Part shown: in pieces, positions 21,950 to 30,659 of the stretch | Layout: every line of letters starts with the position of its first letter | How positions within the stretch are numbered: position 1 is the first letter of the stretch | NCBI GenBank assembly: GCA_943788755.1 | Contig: CALSRM010000001.1 | Span: 434,001-498,000 of the forward strand | Reading direction: 5' to 3' | DNA: 64,000 nucleotides | Origin: an uncultured Flavobacteriales bacterium | GTDB taxonomy: Bacteria > Bacteroidota > Bacteroidia > Flavobacteriales_D > Parvicellaceae | Position numbers and translations under genes: made by a program | Notes under the pieces: model-generated | Seen by the model: only the letters and a program-made list of their open reading frames with translations | Told to the model about the DNA's origin: nothing | Database searches by the model: none

Positions 21950-23020
21950 ATGATAGAGACAAAACTCCGTAAAATATCTTTAAAAGGACAAGATAAAGCT
22001 ATCGTTGAAGCAAAAAAACAACTAATGATATTAGAAGGGGAGTTGTTTGAGAGTGATTTATATCCTAAGTTTTCAAGTAAATTAAAGGTTCAGAATAACT
22101 TTCCGCTTAAAGTTAAAAAACTTGAAATATTTCAGGTTAATATTGGCTACATGTGCAATCAGGTTTGTGAGCATTGCCATGTTGATGCAGGGCCTGACAG
22201 AAAAGAAATTATGACCAAAGACACTATGGGACAGTGTTTGGAAGCTATAAAAAAATCTGGAACGCATACAGTGGATATTACAGGTGGAGCACCCGAAATG
22301 AATCCAAACTTTAGATGGTTTATTGAAGAGTTAACCAAAATAGGTGTAGATGATATTATCGTTCGTTCTAACTTGACTATTATTGTTGCAAATAAGAGGT
22401 ATCGGAATTTACCTGCTTTTTTTAAAGCGAATAATATTCACTTAATTTCTTCACTTCCTTGTTATACGGAAGATAATGTAGATAAACAAAGAGGAGATGG
22501 TGTTTTTATTGACTCGTTAGAAGCTTTGAAAATGCTTAATGAAGTAGGGTATGGCGTTGAAAATTCAGGCCTTCAATTAGATTTAGTTTTTAACCCAGGA
22601 GGAGCATCTTTACCTGGTGATCAACATAGCTTAGAGCTAGATTATAAAAGAGAATTACAACAAAATTTCGGGATAGCTTTTAATCAATTATTTACTATAA
22701 CAAACCTACCAATAAGTCGGTTTTTAGATTTTCTAGTTGCGAGCGAACGATTTGAAGAATACATGGAGAAACTAATTACGTCATTCAATCCTTATACCGT
22801 CGAAAATTTGATGTGTCGTAATACCATTTCAGTAAGCTGGGATGGTCATTTGTATGATTGCGACTTTAATCAAATGTTGCAGCTGAAAACAGCTTCATCG
22901 GTTCAGCACATAGCAGACTTTAATGTTGAGCAGCTGAGTAAAAGAGATGTCGTAATTTCACAACATTGTTATGGGTGCACCGCTGGTGCAGGTTCTAGTT
23001 GCCAAGGAACGGTGGCTTAA
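21950..23020 (+). CDS. arsS: radical SAM protein of the ArsS (arsenosugar biosynthesis) family
   Basis: A 356-residue radical SAM enzyme. The [4Fe-4S] motif is CNQVCEHCHVDAGPDR (C-x3-C-x2-C, about residues 65-72), followed by DITGGAPEMNPNFRW. The C-terminus has LMCRNTISVSWDGHLYDCDF and HCYGCTAGAGSSCQG, matching ArsS (formerly DUF3641), which adds a 5'-deoxyadenosyl group to methylated arsenic on the way to arsenosugars. ArsM and the arsenosugar glycosyltransferases are not in this window, so the substrate is inferred from family. Some relatives carry selenocysteine; here the motif positions are ordinary Cys. Confidence 0.88.
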   Translation: MIETKLRKISLKGQDKAIVEAKKQLMILEGELFESDLYPKFSSKLKVQNNFPLKVKKLEIFQVNIGYMCNQVCEHCHVDAGPDRKEIMTKDTMGQCLEAIKKSGTHTVDITGGAPEMNPNFRWFIEELTKIGVDDIIVRSNLTIIVANKRYRNLPAFFKANNIHLISSLPCYTEDNVDKQRGDGVFIDSLEALKMLNEVGYGVENSGLQLDLVFNPGGASLPGDQHSLELDYKRELQQNFGIAFNQLFTITNLPISRFLDFLVASERFEEYMEKLITSFNPYTVENLMCRNTISVSWDGHLYDCDFNQMLQLKTASSVQHIADFNVEQLSKRDVVISQHCYGCTAGAGSSCQGTVA

Positions 23021-23046
23021 TAATACTATTTTTCACTGAGAAAAGT

Positions 23047-23080
23047 GTGCATTAAGTCCAATGAATTAGACTTAATGCAC
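23047..23080. terminator. hairpin terminator between convergent genes
   Basis: GTGCATTAAGTC and GACTTAATGCAC form a perfect 12-bp stem with a 10-nt loop, lying between the stops of arsS (23020) and the acyl-CoA dehydrogenase (23106). The minus-strand side runs into ACTTTTCTC and the plus side into CAAATAACTTT, so it probably serves both directions. Confidence 0.65.
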
Positions 23081-23105
23081 CAAATAACTTTAACTATATT
23101 ACTTC

Positions 23106-24893
23106 TTAATAGCAGTATTCATTTTTCTCAATTAACCTGATTGCAATTCTTTGTCTTGCTTCTTTTGCATTGAAGGGAGCGTGTTTTGTAAATCGTTTTA
23201 ATCCCATTAACATCATTCTCATTTCATCACCTTCTGCGAAAGCATTCAAAGCATCTTTACCTGATTTGTTTACAGAATCACAGGCATCGTATATAAGAAC
23301 ACGCATCATGTCTAATTGTTCTTGGCATTCATTTTCACTTTTCATACCTACCATTTTCTCAACTCTTAACAATGTAGATTCAGTGATATAAACCATATTG
23401 ATCATATCAGCAATATTCATTACAATTTCTTGTTCCTTAGCCATTTTTTCGCCCACTTTTTGAGCGGCAGAACCAGCAATCATTAATACGGATTTCTTCA
23501 AATTGGCAACATATCCTTTTTCAGCTGCAAAAAGCGCTTCATCTGGAGCACCAAAATCAGGAATACCCATTAATTCATTCCCAACAGCCATTGCAGGGCC
23601 CATTAAATCTAATTCACCTTTCATTGCTTTTTTAAGAATCATTGAAACCGTTAACATTCTATTGATTTCGTTTGTTCCTTCAAATATTTTGTTTATTCGG
23701 GCATCTCTATATGCCCTTTCAATATGTGTTTCAGCACTGTAACCCATTCCACCGTGAATTTGAACTCCTTCGTCAACCACATAGTCTAATGTATCAGAAC
23801 CATAAACTTTTAGAATAGCACATTCAGGTGCAAATTGTTCGATACCTTTCAAAGTGGCTTTCTCTTTTGACATGCCTCCGTCAATCAAGGTCTGAATAGC
23901 ATCGTCTATATTTTGGGATGCTCTATAAACCGCACTTTCAGTAGCAAATGTCCTTACACATTGTTCTGCCAGTTTATGACGAATAGCACCATATTTAGAA
24001 ATAGATCTACCAAATTGCTCTCTTTCGTTTGCGTAGTTAACGCTATCTGTTATTGCGGCTTTGCATCCACCCATTACACCTCCACCTAATTTAGCTCGAC
24101 CGATATTTAAGATGTTTACAGCAATCTTGAAACCGTTTCCTCGATCAGAAAGCATATTTTCAGCAGGGACTTTTACATTATTGTAAAATACTTGTCGAGT
24201 AGAAGATCCTTTAATTCCCATTTTCTTTTCTTCGGGATTTAAAGTGATACCTTCCAAGTCAGCCTCAACTAAAAATGCTGTAAGGTTTTCATCGTCTCCA
24301 ATTCTAGCAAAAACTGTATGTAAATCAGCGAAACCAGCGTTTGTAATCCACATTTTTTGTCCGGTTAGTTCATAATGAGTTCCATCTGCAGATAGGGTGG
24401 CGGTAGTTCTTCCCGAGTTCGCATCAGACCCAGAACTTGGCTCAGTTAAACAATAGGAAGCTTTCCATTCTCCGGTAGCCAATTTGGGAATATATTTAGC
24501 TTTTTGTTCTTCTGTACCATAGTATAAAAGTGGTAAGGTTCCAATTCCAGTATGCGCTCCATATGCAACTGAAAATGAATAACCAGCTCCAAGAGCCTCA
24601 GTTGCAAGCATGGAAGTTTTAAAATCCATTCCCATTCCTCCTAATTCTTCAGGGACTGACATTCCTAGTAAACCTAATTGTCCAGCTTTGTCCATAATGC
24701 TTGGCATTAAGTTAGTATCTTCTGCTTTGTCAATTGCTTCTAGATGCGGATGTACTTCAGCTGCAAGAAAATCGTTACACATTTGTGCAATCATTTTTTG
24801 CTCTTCATTCCATTCTTCAGGAATAAATATATCGTTAGCGTCTGTTTCTGCAATCAAAAACTCAGCTCCTCTTATTGTTTTCTTTTCTGACAT
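23106..24893 (-). CDS. acyl-CoA dehydrogenase
   Basis: A 595-residue FAD enzyme that makes the trans-2-enoyl-CoA in the first step of beta-oxidation. The core (about 30-420) has YCLTEPSSGSDANSGRT and MWITNAGFADLHTVFA (FAD/substrate binding), EREQFGRSISKYGAIRHKLA, and QIHGGMGYSAETHIERAYRD followed by FEGTNEINRM. The catalytic Glu is expected in the last stretch. A C-terminal helical extension of about 150 residues makes it longer than the 380-residue core enzymes, as in the VLCAD-like type common in Bacteroidota. It is last in the MarR-headed operon, 28 bp after the thiolase stop. Confidence 0.93.
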   Translation of the reverse strand: MSEKKTIRGAEFLIAETDANDIFIPEEWNEEQKMIAQMCNDFLAAEVHPHLEAIDKAEDTNLMPSIMDKAGQLGLLGMSVPEELGGMGMDFKTSMLATEALGAGYSFSVAYGAHTGIGTLPLLYYGTEEQKAKYIPKLATGEWKASYCLTEPSSGSDANSGRTTATLSADGTHYELTGQKMWITNAGFADLHTVFARIGDDENLTAFLVEADLEGITLNPEEKKMGIKGSSTRQVFYNNVKVPAENMLSDRGNGFKIAVNILNIGRAKLGGGVMGGCKAAITDSVNYANEREQFGRSISKYGAIRHKLAEQCVRTFATESAVYRASQNIDDAIQTLIDGGMSKEKATLKGIEQFAPECAILKVYGSDTLDYVVDEGVQIHGGMGYSAETHIERAYRDARINKIFEGTNEINRMLTVSMILKKAMKGELDLMGPAMAVGNELMGIPDFGAPDEALFAAEKGYVANLKKSVLMIAGSAAQKVGEKMAKEQEIVMNIADMINMVYITESTLLRVEKMVGMKSENECQEQLDMMRVLIYDACDSVNKSGKDALNAFAEGDEMRMMLMGLKRFTKHAPFNAKEARQRIAIRLIEKNEYCY

Positions 24894-24921
24894 GACTATT
24901 TATTTTTTAATGTGATTATAA

Positions 24922-26103
24922 TTATTTTAAAAATTCAAAAACTCCTGCAGCACCTTGACCTGTTCCGACGCACATAGTAACTGCTCCATATTTTTGATCT
25001 CTTCTTCTCATTTCGTTGAATAATTGTACCGATAACTTTGCCCCGGTACACCCTAGTGGGTGACCCATTGCGATAGCTCCGCCGTTTACATTAATGATGT
25101 CAGGGTTCAATCCTAATTCATTAATTACTGCAACTGACTGAGAAGCAAAAGCTTCGTTCAATTCAATTTGCTCTAAATCGTCTTGTTTTAAACCAGCTTG
25201 TTTTAAAGCTTTGGGTAATGCGTACATGGGTCCCATTCCCATGATTCTTGGTTCTAAACCAGAAACACTATACGAAACCAATCTTGCAACTGGCTCAAGA
25301 CCTAATTCTTTTACCATTTCTTCACTCATTACCATTACGAATGCTGCACCATCAGAAGTTTGCGATGAGTTTGCTGCAGTAACGGATCCTCCTTGTGCGA
25401 ATACGGGTCTAAGTTTAGCTAAACCTTCCATTGTTGAACCAGCTCTTGGCCCTTCGTCTGTATCAGCTGTAAAACTTCTTTCTTGTCGCTTCTCATTTTC
25501 ATCTAGGTACACTTCATTTACCGTAATTGGAACGATATCATCTTTAAATCTACCACTTGAAATTGCGTCTAAAGCTTTATCATGCGATTTTAAGGCAAAG
25601 GCATCTTGATCTTCTCTAGATACTTTGTACTCCTTTGCAACTGCTTCTGCTGTTAATCCCATCCCCCAGTACCAGTCTGGATTTTCCTTTCCAACTTGGG
25701 CATTCGGAACTAACCTCCATCCGCCAAAAGGTATTGGAGTCATTGTTTCAACTCCACCTGCAATAATGCAATCTGCTGCTCCTGATTGTATTTGCCATGA
25801 AGCTAATGCTATGGTTTGCAATCCAGAGGAGCAATAACGGTTGACTGTCATTCCAGGTACTTTTTCAGAATCTAAACCCATTAATGAGACCATTCTACCA
25901 ATGTTTAATCCTTGTTCTGCCTCTGGTGTTGCATTTCCTACAATCACGTCATCAATTCTGTTATGATCTAGTTGTGGAAAATCTTTTAATAAATGTCTGA
26001 TTACATCTGCGGATAAATCATCGGCGCGCATTGTTTTAAACATCCCTCTAGGTGCTTTGCCAACTGCTGATCTGTAACCTCCTACTATATATGCTGTTTT
26101 CAT
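24922..26103 (-). CDS. acetyl-CoA C-acyltransferase (3-ketoacyl-CoA thiolase)
   Basis: A 393-residue thiolase that cleaves 3-ketoacyl-CoA to acetyl-CoA in the last step of beta-oxidation. The nucleophilic Cys is in VNRYCSSGLQTIA (about residue 91). The second active-site block is NVNGGAIAMGHPLGCTGAK with its His, and the second Cys is in TMCVGTGQGAAGVFE. It sits between the bifunctional hydratase/dehydrogenase and the acyl-CoA dehydrogenase, with gaps of 22 and 28 bp. The equivalent of FadA or AtoB; the longer-chain role is inferred from the operon. Confidence 0.93.
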   Translation of the reverse strand: MKTAYIVGGYRSAVGKAPRGMFKTMRADDLSADVIRHLLKDFPQLDHNRIDDVIVGNATPEAEQGLNIGRMVSLMGLDSEKVPGMTVNRYCSSGLQTIALASWQIQSGAADCIIAGGVETMTPIPFGGWRLVPNAQVGKENPDWYWGMGLTAEAVAKEYKVSREDQDAFALKSHDKALDAISSGRFKDDIVPITVNEVYLDENEKRQERSFTADTDEGPRAGSTMEGLAKLRPVFAQGGSVTAANSSQTSDGAAFVMVMSEEMVKELGLEPVARLVSYSVSGLEPRIMGMGPMYALPKALKQAGLKQDDLEQIELNEAFASQSVAVINELGLNPDIINVNGGAIAMGHPLGCTGAKLSVQLFNEMRRRDQKYGAVTMCVGTGQGAAGVFEFLK

Positions 26104-26125
26104 GTTTTTTCTTGTATTAAGTTAT

Positions 26126-28514
26126 TTAGTTTCTTAAGATTTTACCTGTCTGCAATAAACTTTGTAATCTTTCTAGCGTCTTCTTTTCTGAACATAGTTC
26201 TAAGAAAGCTCTTCTTTCTAAATCGAGTAAATACTGCTCAGATACGTCTGTTGGAGCACTTAAATCTCCTCCGCAAAGCACATAACCTAATTTCTCAGAA
26301 ATCACTTTATCATGCTCAGACATATAGTTTCCGCTCCACATAGAGTGGGCGCCTACATAAACAATTCCCATTCCTTCGTTTCCAACAACTCTAATGTCTT
26401 TTACTTTTGCTGTCTGCTGATAACCTTTGTTTGCCATATCTAAACAAACTGCTTTGGCATAAGCTAGTTGATGTGCCTCTAGAAACTACAACTTCATCAG
26501 TTCCTTCCCTTAAGTACCCCAATTCAAAAGCTTCATAGGCTGAAGTTGCAACTTTTGCTTGTCCTACAGTTAGGAATTTATTTCGTAAGGCATTTGTTCT
26601 AATATCTCCTTCTTTCATTTCTTGAGAGAATCGTTTAGCGAATTCCTTGGTTCCACCACCACCGGGTATTAAACCTACTCCCATTTCAACTAATCCGATA
26701 TATGATTCAGCATTTGCTATTACTTTGTCTGCATGAAGACAAAGTTCGCAACCTCCACCTAACGTTAATCCATGAGGGGCAACTATTACTGGAATAGAAG
26801 AATGTCGTAATCGCATGGTGGTGTTTTGGAATGCTCGAATTGCAAAATCCAATTCATCATATTCTTGTTCAACAGCCATCATAAATATCATAGCGACATT
26901 TGCTCCAGCCGAGAAGTTTTCACCTTCGTTGGAAAGAATAACACCTTTGTAAGCCTCATCTTGTTCAGCCATGTCAATGGCTTTATTGATGGCCTGTAAG
27001 GTTCCTCCTCCAATTGTATTCATTTTAGAATGGAATTCTACATTTAATATTCCATCTCCTAAATGGATGATTGAAGCATCAGCATTGTTCCATACAGAAT
27101 TGGTTTCTTTAATGTTAGCTAGAGAAACTAAATCTTCCGTTCCAGGAATTACTTTGTATTTTTTTGCAGGTACATCGTAAAACTGACGAACCCCATTTTC
27201 CAACTTGTAAAATGAGGTTACACCATCGGCAACCATGTCGTAAACAAATTGAGCAGGTTTTTTGCCGAGCTCTTCCATTGTTTTTAATACTTTTTCAAAG
27301 CCGATAGCATCCCATGTTTCAAATGGTCCCATTTCCCAAGCAAAACCAGCTCGTAAAGCGTCATCTATCTTGTATAGTTCATCTGAAATCTCAGGAATAC
27401 GGTTCGTAACATATTGAAAAACACCGCAGAAAACACTTCTATAAAAATCTCCTGCTTTGTCCTTTCCTGAGAAAAGAATCTTCGTTCTTTTCTTTAAGTC
27501 TTCTTCCAATTTTGCCGCGGCTATTGTTGCAAATTTCACTTTACTTTTTGGACCGTATTCTAATGTTTTAAGATCCAATTCTAAAATTGTCTTCTTTCCA
27601 TTTTCATCTTTAGCCTTTTTGTAAAAACCTTGTTTAGATTTACTTCCTAACCAACCATTTTCTACCATTTTTGAAACAAAGTCAGGAATCGCAAATACGT
27701 CATTACGTTCGTCATCTGGGCAATTGTTTTTTACTCCGTTTGCAACATGCACTAGTGTGTCTAAACCAACAACATCGCATGTTCGAAAGGTCGCTGATTT
27801 TGGTCGTCCCATTACTGGTCCAGTTAACTTGTCTATTTCTCCGACTGTTAAATCCATCTCTTTCACAGTGTGAAATAAATCCTGAATTGCGTAAACACCA
27901 ACGCGGTTTGCAATAAATGCAGGCGTATCTTTACAAAGCACTGTAGTTTTTCCTAAAATTTTTGAACCGTAGTCCATTAAGAAGTCTACAACACTTTGTT
28001 TCGTTTCAGGAGTTGGTATTATCTCCAATAACTTTAAATAACGCGGAGGATTAAAAAAGTGAGATCCACAAAAGTGCTGTTTAAAATCATCGCTTCTTCC
28101 TTCTAACATAGTATGAATTGGAATACCTGAAGTATTTGAAGTTATCAAAGTTCCAGGTTTTCTAAATTTTTCTACGTTTTCAAAAACTATTTTTTTAATG
28201 TCTAAGCGCTCAACAACCACCTCAATGATCCAATCACATTCAGTGATTTTATTCATGTCGTCAGTCATGTTACCTGTCTCAATTCTATTAGCAAAACTTT
28301 TACTATAAATAGGAGAGGGTTTAGATTTTAGTGAAGCTTTTAAAGCGTCGTTCACTAGTTTATTCCTTGCAGCTTTTTTGTCTGTTTCTTCAGCTTCTTT
28401 TGGCACAATGTCTAATAAAAGAACACTGCACCCTACATTGGCAAAATGACAAGCAATAGCTGATCCCATTACTCCGGACCCTAAGACTGCTACTTTTTTG
28501 ATGTTTGTTTTCAT
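26126..28514 (-). pseudogene. bifunctional 3-hydroxyacyl-CoA dehydrogenase / enoyl-CoA hydratase, broken by one inserted base
   Basis: This fadB/fadJ-type enzyme hydrates enoyl-CoA and oxidises 3-hydroxyacyl-CoA in beta-oxidation. Here the dehydrogenase is N-terminal (NAD motif VAVLGSGVMGSAIACHFA; CGSHFFNPPRYLKLLEII) and the hydratase C-terminal (GENFSAGANVAMIFM; LTLGGGCELCLHAD; GLIPGGGGTKEFA). The long frame (28514 to 26391) goes astray after DEVVVSR. The last 103 residues lie in another frame (26437 to 26126). Removing one base of the CC at 26476-26477 restores SRAHQLAYAKAVCLDMANKGY and a 795-residue protein. Everything else looks functional, so a recent mutation or a sequencing error is likely. 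Confidence 0.88.
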
Positions 28515-28526
28515 TCTTTAAATATT

Positions 28527-28991
28527 TTAAAATATGTTATTCTTATCTATAATTTGATTCACCTTATTTAAGGTACTAAAGCATTGTATCAATTCCTTAT
28601 CTGGAATTTCTTCTCTAATTTTTTGATTAAACTGCATCACAATGTTTGTTGCTTGTTTCCTTAGTTTTTTTCCTTCTTTTGTTAAAAATAAGCGAACCAT
28701 TCTTTTATCGTCTTTATCTGTTCTCTTTTCGATTACTCCATTATCTTGCAAAGTTTTAATCATTCTAGTGAGGCTTCTTGGTTCCATTCCCATTTTTGGA
28801 GCAAGTTTTGTCGAAGGGGTTCCGTCTTTCTCTATGTTAAGAATTGTAATTGCAATCGCCATTGATCCACCAAACTTAGATGCTTGCATATTGTACATTC
28901 TAGAAATGTTATACCATGCCCATCTTATATGAAAGTCTATGGTGTCTTCCGGCTTCATTTGTCCCTTATTTAATTCTGTTTTTTCGCTCAC
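28527..28991 (-). CDS. MarR family transcriptional regulator of the beta-oxidation operon
   Basis: A 154-residue winged-helix protein. The recognition region reads LAPKMGMEPRSLTRMIKTL, followed by the wing with KRTDKDDKRMVRLFLTKEG, the classic DxRxxxxxLT MarR signature. It is the first gene of the operon, 12 bp before the hydratase/dehydrogenase, so it probably represses its own operon and responds to an acyl-CoA or fatty acid. The start is GTG at 28991; an in-frame ATG 11 codons later is possible. Two copies of a palindrome upstream are candidate operators. Confidence 0.9.
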   Translation of the reverse strand: MSEKTELNKGQMKPEDTIDFHIRWAWYNISRMYNMQASKFGGSMAIAITILNIEKDGTPSTKLAPKMGMEPRSLTRMIKTLQDNGVIEKRTDKDDKRMVRLFLTKEGKKLRKQATNIVMQFNQKIREEIPDKELIQCFSTLNKVNQIIDKNNIF

Positions 28992-29015
28992 GAAGAACGA
29001 ATGTAATTAAAATTT

Positions 29016-29030
29016 GTTATGCAAGCATAC
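29016..29030. promoter_or_regulatory. candidate MarR operator 1
   Basis: GTTATGCAAGCATAC, containing the dyad TATGC-AA-GCATA, 25 bp upstream of the MarR start codon. An identical 15-mer follows 29 bp further up. Confidence 0.6.
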
Positions 29031-29044
29031 TAAAATCAAAAAAA

Positions 29045-29059
29045 GTTATGCAAGCATAC
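29045..29059. promoter_or_regulatory. candidate MarR operator 2
   Basis: An exact second copy of GTTATGCAAGCATAC. The 29-bp repeat distance is nearly three helical turns, fitting two dimers bound close together. Confidence 0.6.
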
Positions 29060-29166
29060 CATATTTAGTTTTTTAGCTGACAGATAATAGTTACTGTTTA
29101 GCTAATAATAAATGGATTTTTTAAAGTTTAGGGAGAAATCCCTAAAGATGCAAAATACGAGGAAAA

Positions 29167-29310
29167 ATGGGTATTCATGGAACACCAGAAGATGGAGACT
29201 ATTTAATTGACAATATGTTGAATTGGAATTGTATTTCATTAAAGCGAGAGGATGTGGATGAAATATATCTTTATATAACGAAGAGCACTGGAATAATAAT
29301 TGAGAAATAG
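29167..29310 (+). pseudogene. remnant of an L,D-transpeptidase (YkuD) catalytic domain
   Basis: A 47-codon stretch translates to MGIHGTPEDGDYLIDNMLNW and then NCISLKREDVDEIYLYI. It matches the end of YkuD domains, where GIHGT is followed by a (W..G)C-I-(S/A/R)-L segment containing the catalytic Cys and then an ED.DE(L/I)Y helix. The usual residues before the Cys (HG or LG) are missing, and the N-terminal two thirds of the domain are absent; an in-frame stop lies a few codons upstream. It is therefore a gene remnant between the MarR operon and the RND efflux genes. YkuD enzymes cross-link peptidoglycan; this piece cannot. Confidence 0.5.
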
Positions 29311-29312
29311 AT

Positions 29313-30650
29313 TTAATCTTCATTCTCTATAATTCCTCCAGTCAATCTAATAAGATTAGTATTAGATTCTTGAATGTTATAGATGGCTTCAAATAAAGCG
29401 GTTCCTGTTTGCAGGTAAACCATTTCTATATTACGTAAATCGAACGAATTAATTATCCCAGCATTTTTTCGTAGTTGAGCGATTTCGAAACTTCTTTTTG
29501 CTACATCAAATGACTTTAGGTTTACTTTAAAAATTGCTATCCGTGTATTGTAAATTTCATAATGATTTGCTAATTCCTGCGTTAACTGGTGCTTCAATTT
29601 GCTCATATTTAAATTCGTGATATCTTCTTGAATTTGAACAGCTTGTATGGCACGTTTAACTTTTCCCCCATCAAATATTTTAAAACCTACAGTGAAATTC
29701 GCAAAGTAATTAATATTTGCACTATTAGAGGTATTTGCGCCTGGCATTGGAAAGTCATTAATTTGAAGCCTACTAGTGTTGTAGCTTGCTCCAGAGTTAA
29801 AAGATACGACTGGAAACATGGATGCTTTGGCCAAAGAAACATCTTGTTTCAGTATTTCAATATTTACTACCTGGTTTTTAATATTGGTATTATTTCCAAG
29901 CATTTTGGATTCTAATTCCTTGTAATTATAAAGCGTATTTTCAGGAAGTAATTTATCCGTCAAATTCCATTTTAAATTAATTTCAACCCCCATAAACAAG
30001 TTGAGGTTTTTGATCGCGTTTTTATAGGCTAATTCTTGCATGATAATGGCTGAAGAATCTGATAAATATGCAGACTCAAATTGCAACTGATCTACGGTTG
30101 ACGCAAAACCCATTTCTCCTTTTTCTTTTTCGTGCAAGTACTTATCTCTTGAGAGTTTTAATACATTTTTAAGAAGGTCCATCTTTTCTTTTTGAAGATT
30201 GGTACTGTAGTAAGCAAGTATAATACCTTGAATGGTATTCTCAATAATCAATGCTGCATTTCCCTCGCTTTGCGCTTCAAGGTTATTTAGCTTTAATTTA
30301 TTTGCTTTAATTCTGAATCCGTTAAACAGTACCCAATTTAAATTAGCAGCACCTTGAATGGAGTTTTGATATATTAATTGTTGAACAATAGATAAGGGGT
30401 TGTTACTTTGGTCTGAAATACTATTTCCTTGTTGAATATTGATGTCAATTGTAGGATATCTCCCTGCTTGGCCCCATGTGTTTTGTAATTTATTGATTTC
30501 AATATTTTTGGTTGATATTTGAATATCAAAATTTTTCTTTAGCCCAATCTGAATGGCATCTGAAAGAGATAAAGAATCCTGTGCAACGCTAATATTGCCG
30601 ACCGAACAAATAACCAATATCAGCAAGAAGTATGTTTTTAAAATTCGCAT
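29313..30650 (-). CDS. TolC family outer-membrane efflux protein
   Basis: A 445-residue protein with a signal peptide (LKTYFLLILVICSVGNISVAQ) and the two-fold repeated helical hairpins of TolC-type channels: SLSDAIQIGLKKNFDIQ at the start, and the second repeat around LGNNTNIKNQVVNIEILKQDV. It forms the outer-membrane exit duct of a tripartite pump. It is the third gene of the adaptor-permease-channel unit, starting 9 bp after the permease stop. Confidence 0.92.
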   Translation of the reverse strand: MRILKTYFLLILVICSVGNISVAQDSLSLSDAIQIGLKKNFDIQISTKNIEINKLQNTWGQAGRYPTIDINIQQGNSISDQSNNPLSIVQQLIYQNSIQGAANLNWVLFNGFRIKANKLKLNNLEAQSEGNAALIIENTIQGIILAYYSTNLQKEKMDLLKNVLKLSRDKYLHEKEKGEMGFASTVDQLQFESAYLSDSSAIIMQELAYKNAIKNLNLFMGVEINLKWNLTDKLLPENTLYNYKELESKMLGNNTNIKNQVVNIEILKQDVSLAKASMFPVVSFNSGASYNTSRLQINDFPMPGANTSNSANINYFANFTVGFKIFDGGKVKRAIQAVQIQEDITNLNMSKLKHQLTQELANHYEIYNTRIAIFKVNLKSFDVAKRSFEIAQLRKNAGIINSFDLRNIEMVYLQTGTALFEAIYNIQESNTNLIRLTGGIIENED

Positions 30651-30659
30651 TATAATGAT

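Noticed and set aside
29102-29323. Minus-strand open frame of 73 codons between the MarR and TolC genes
   Set aside because: It has a low-complexity composition and no recognisable domain; the plus-strand YkuD remnant explains the sequence better.
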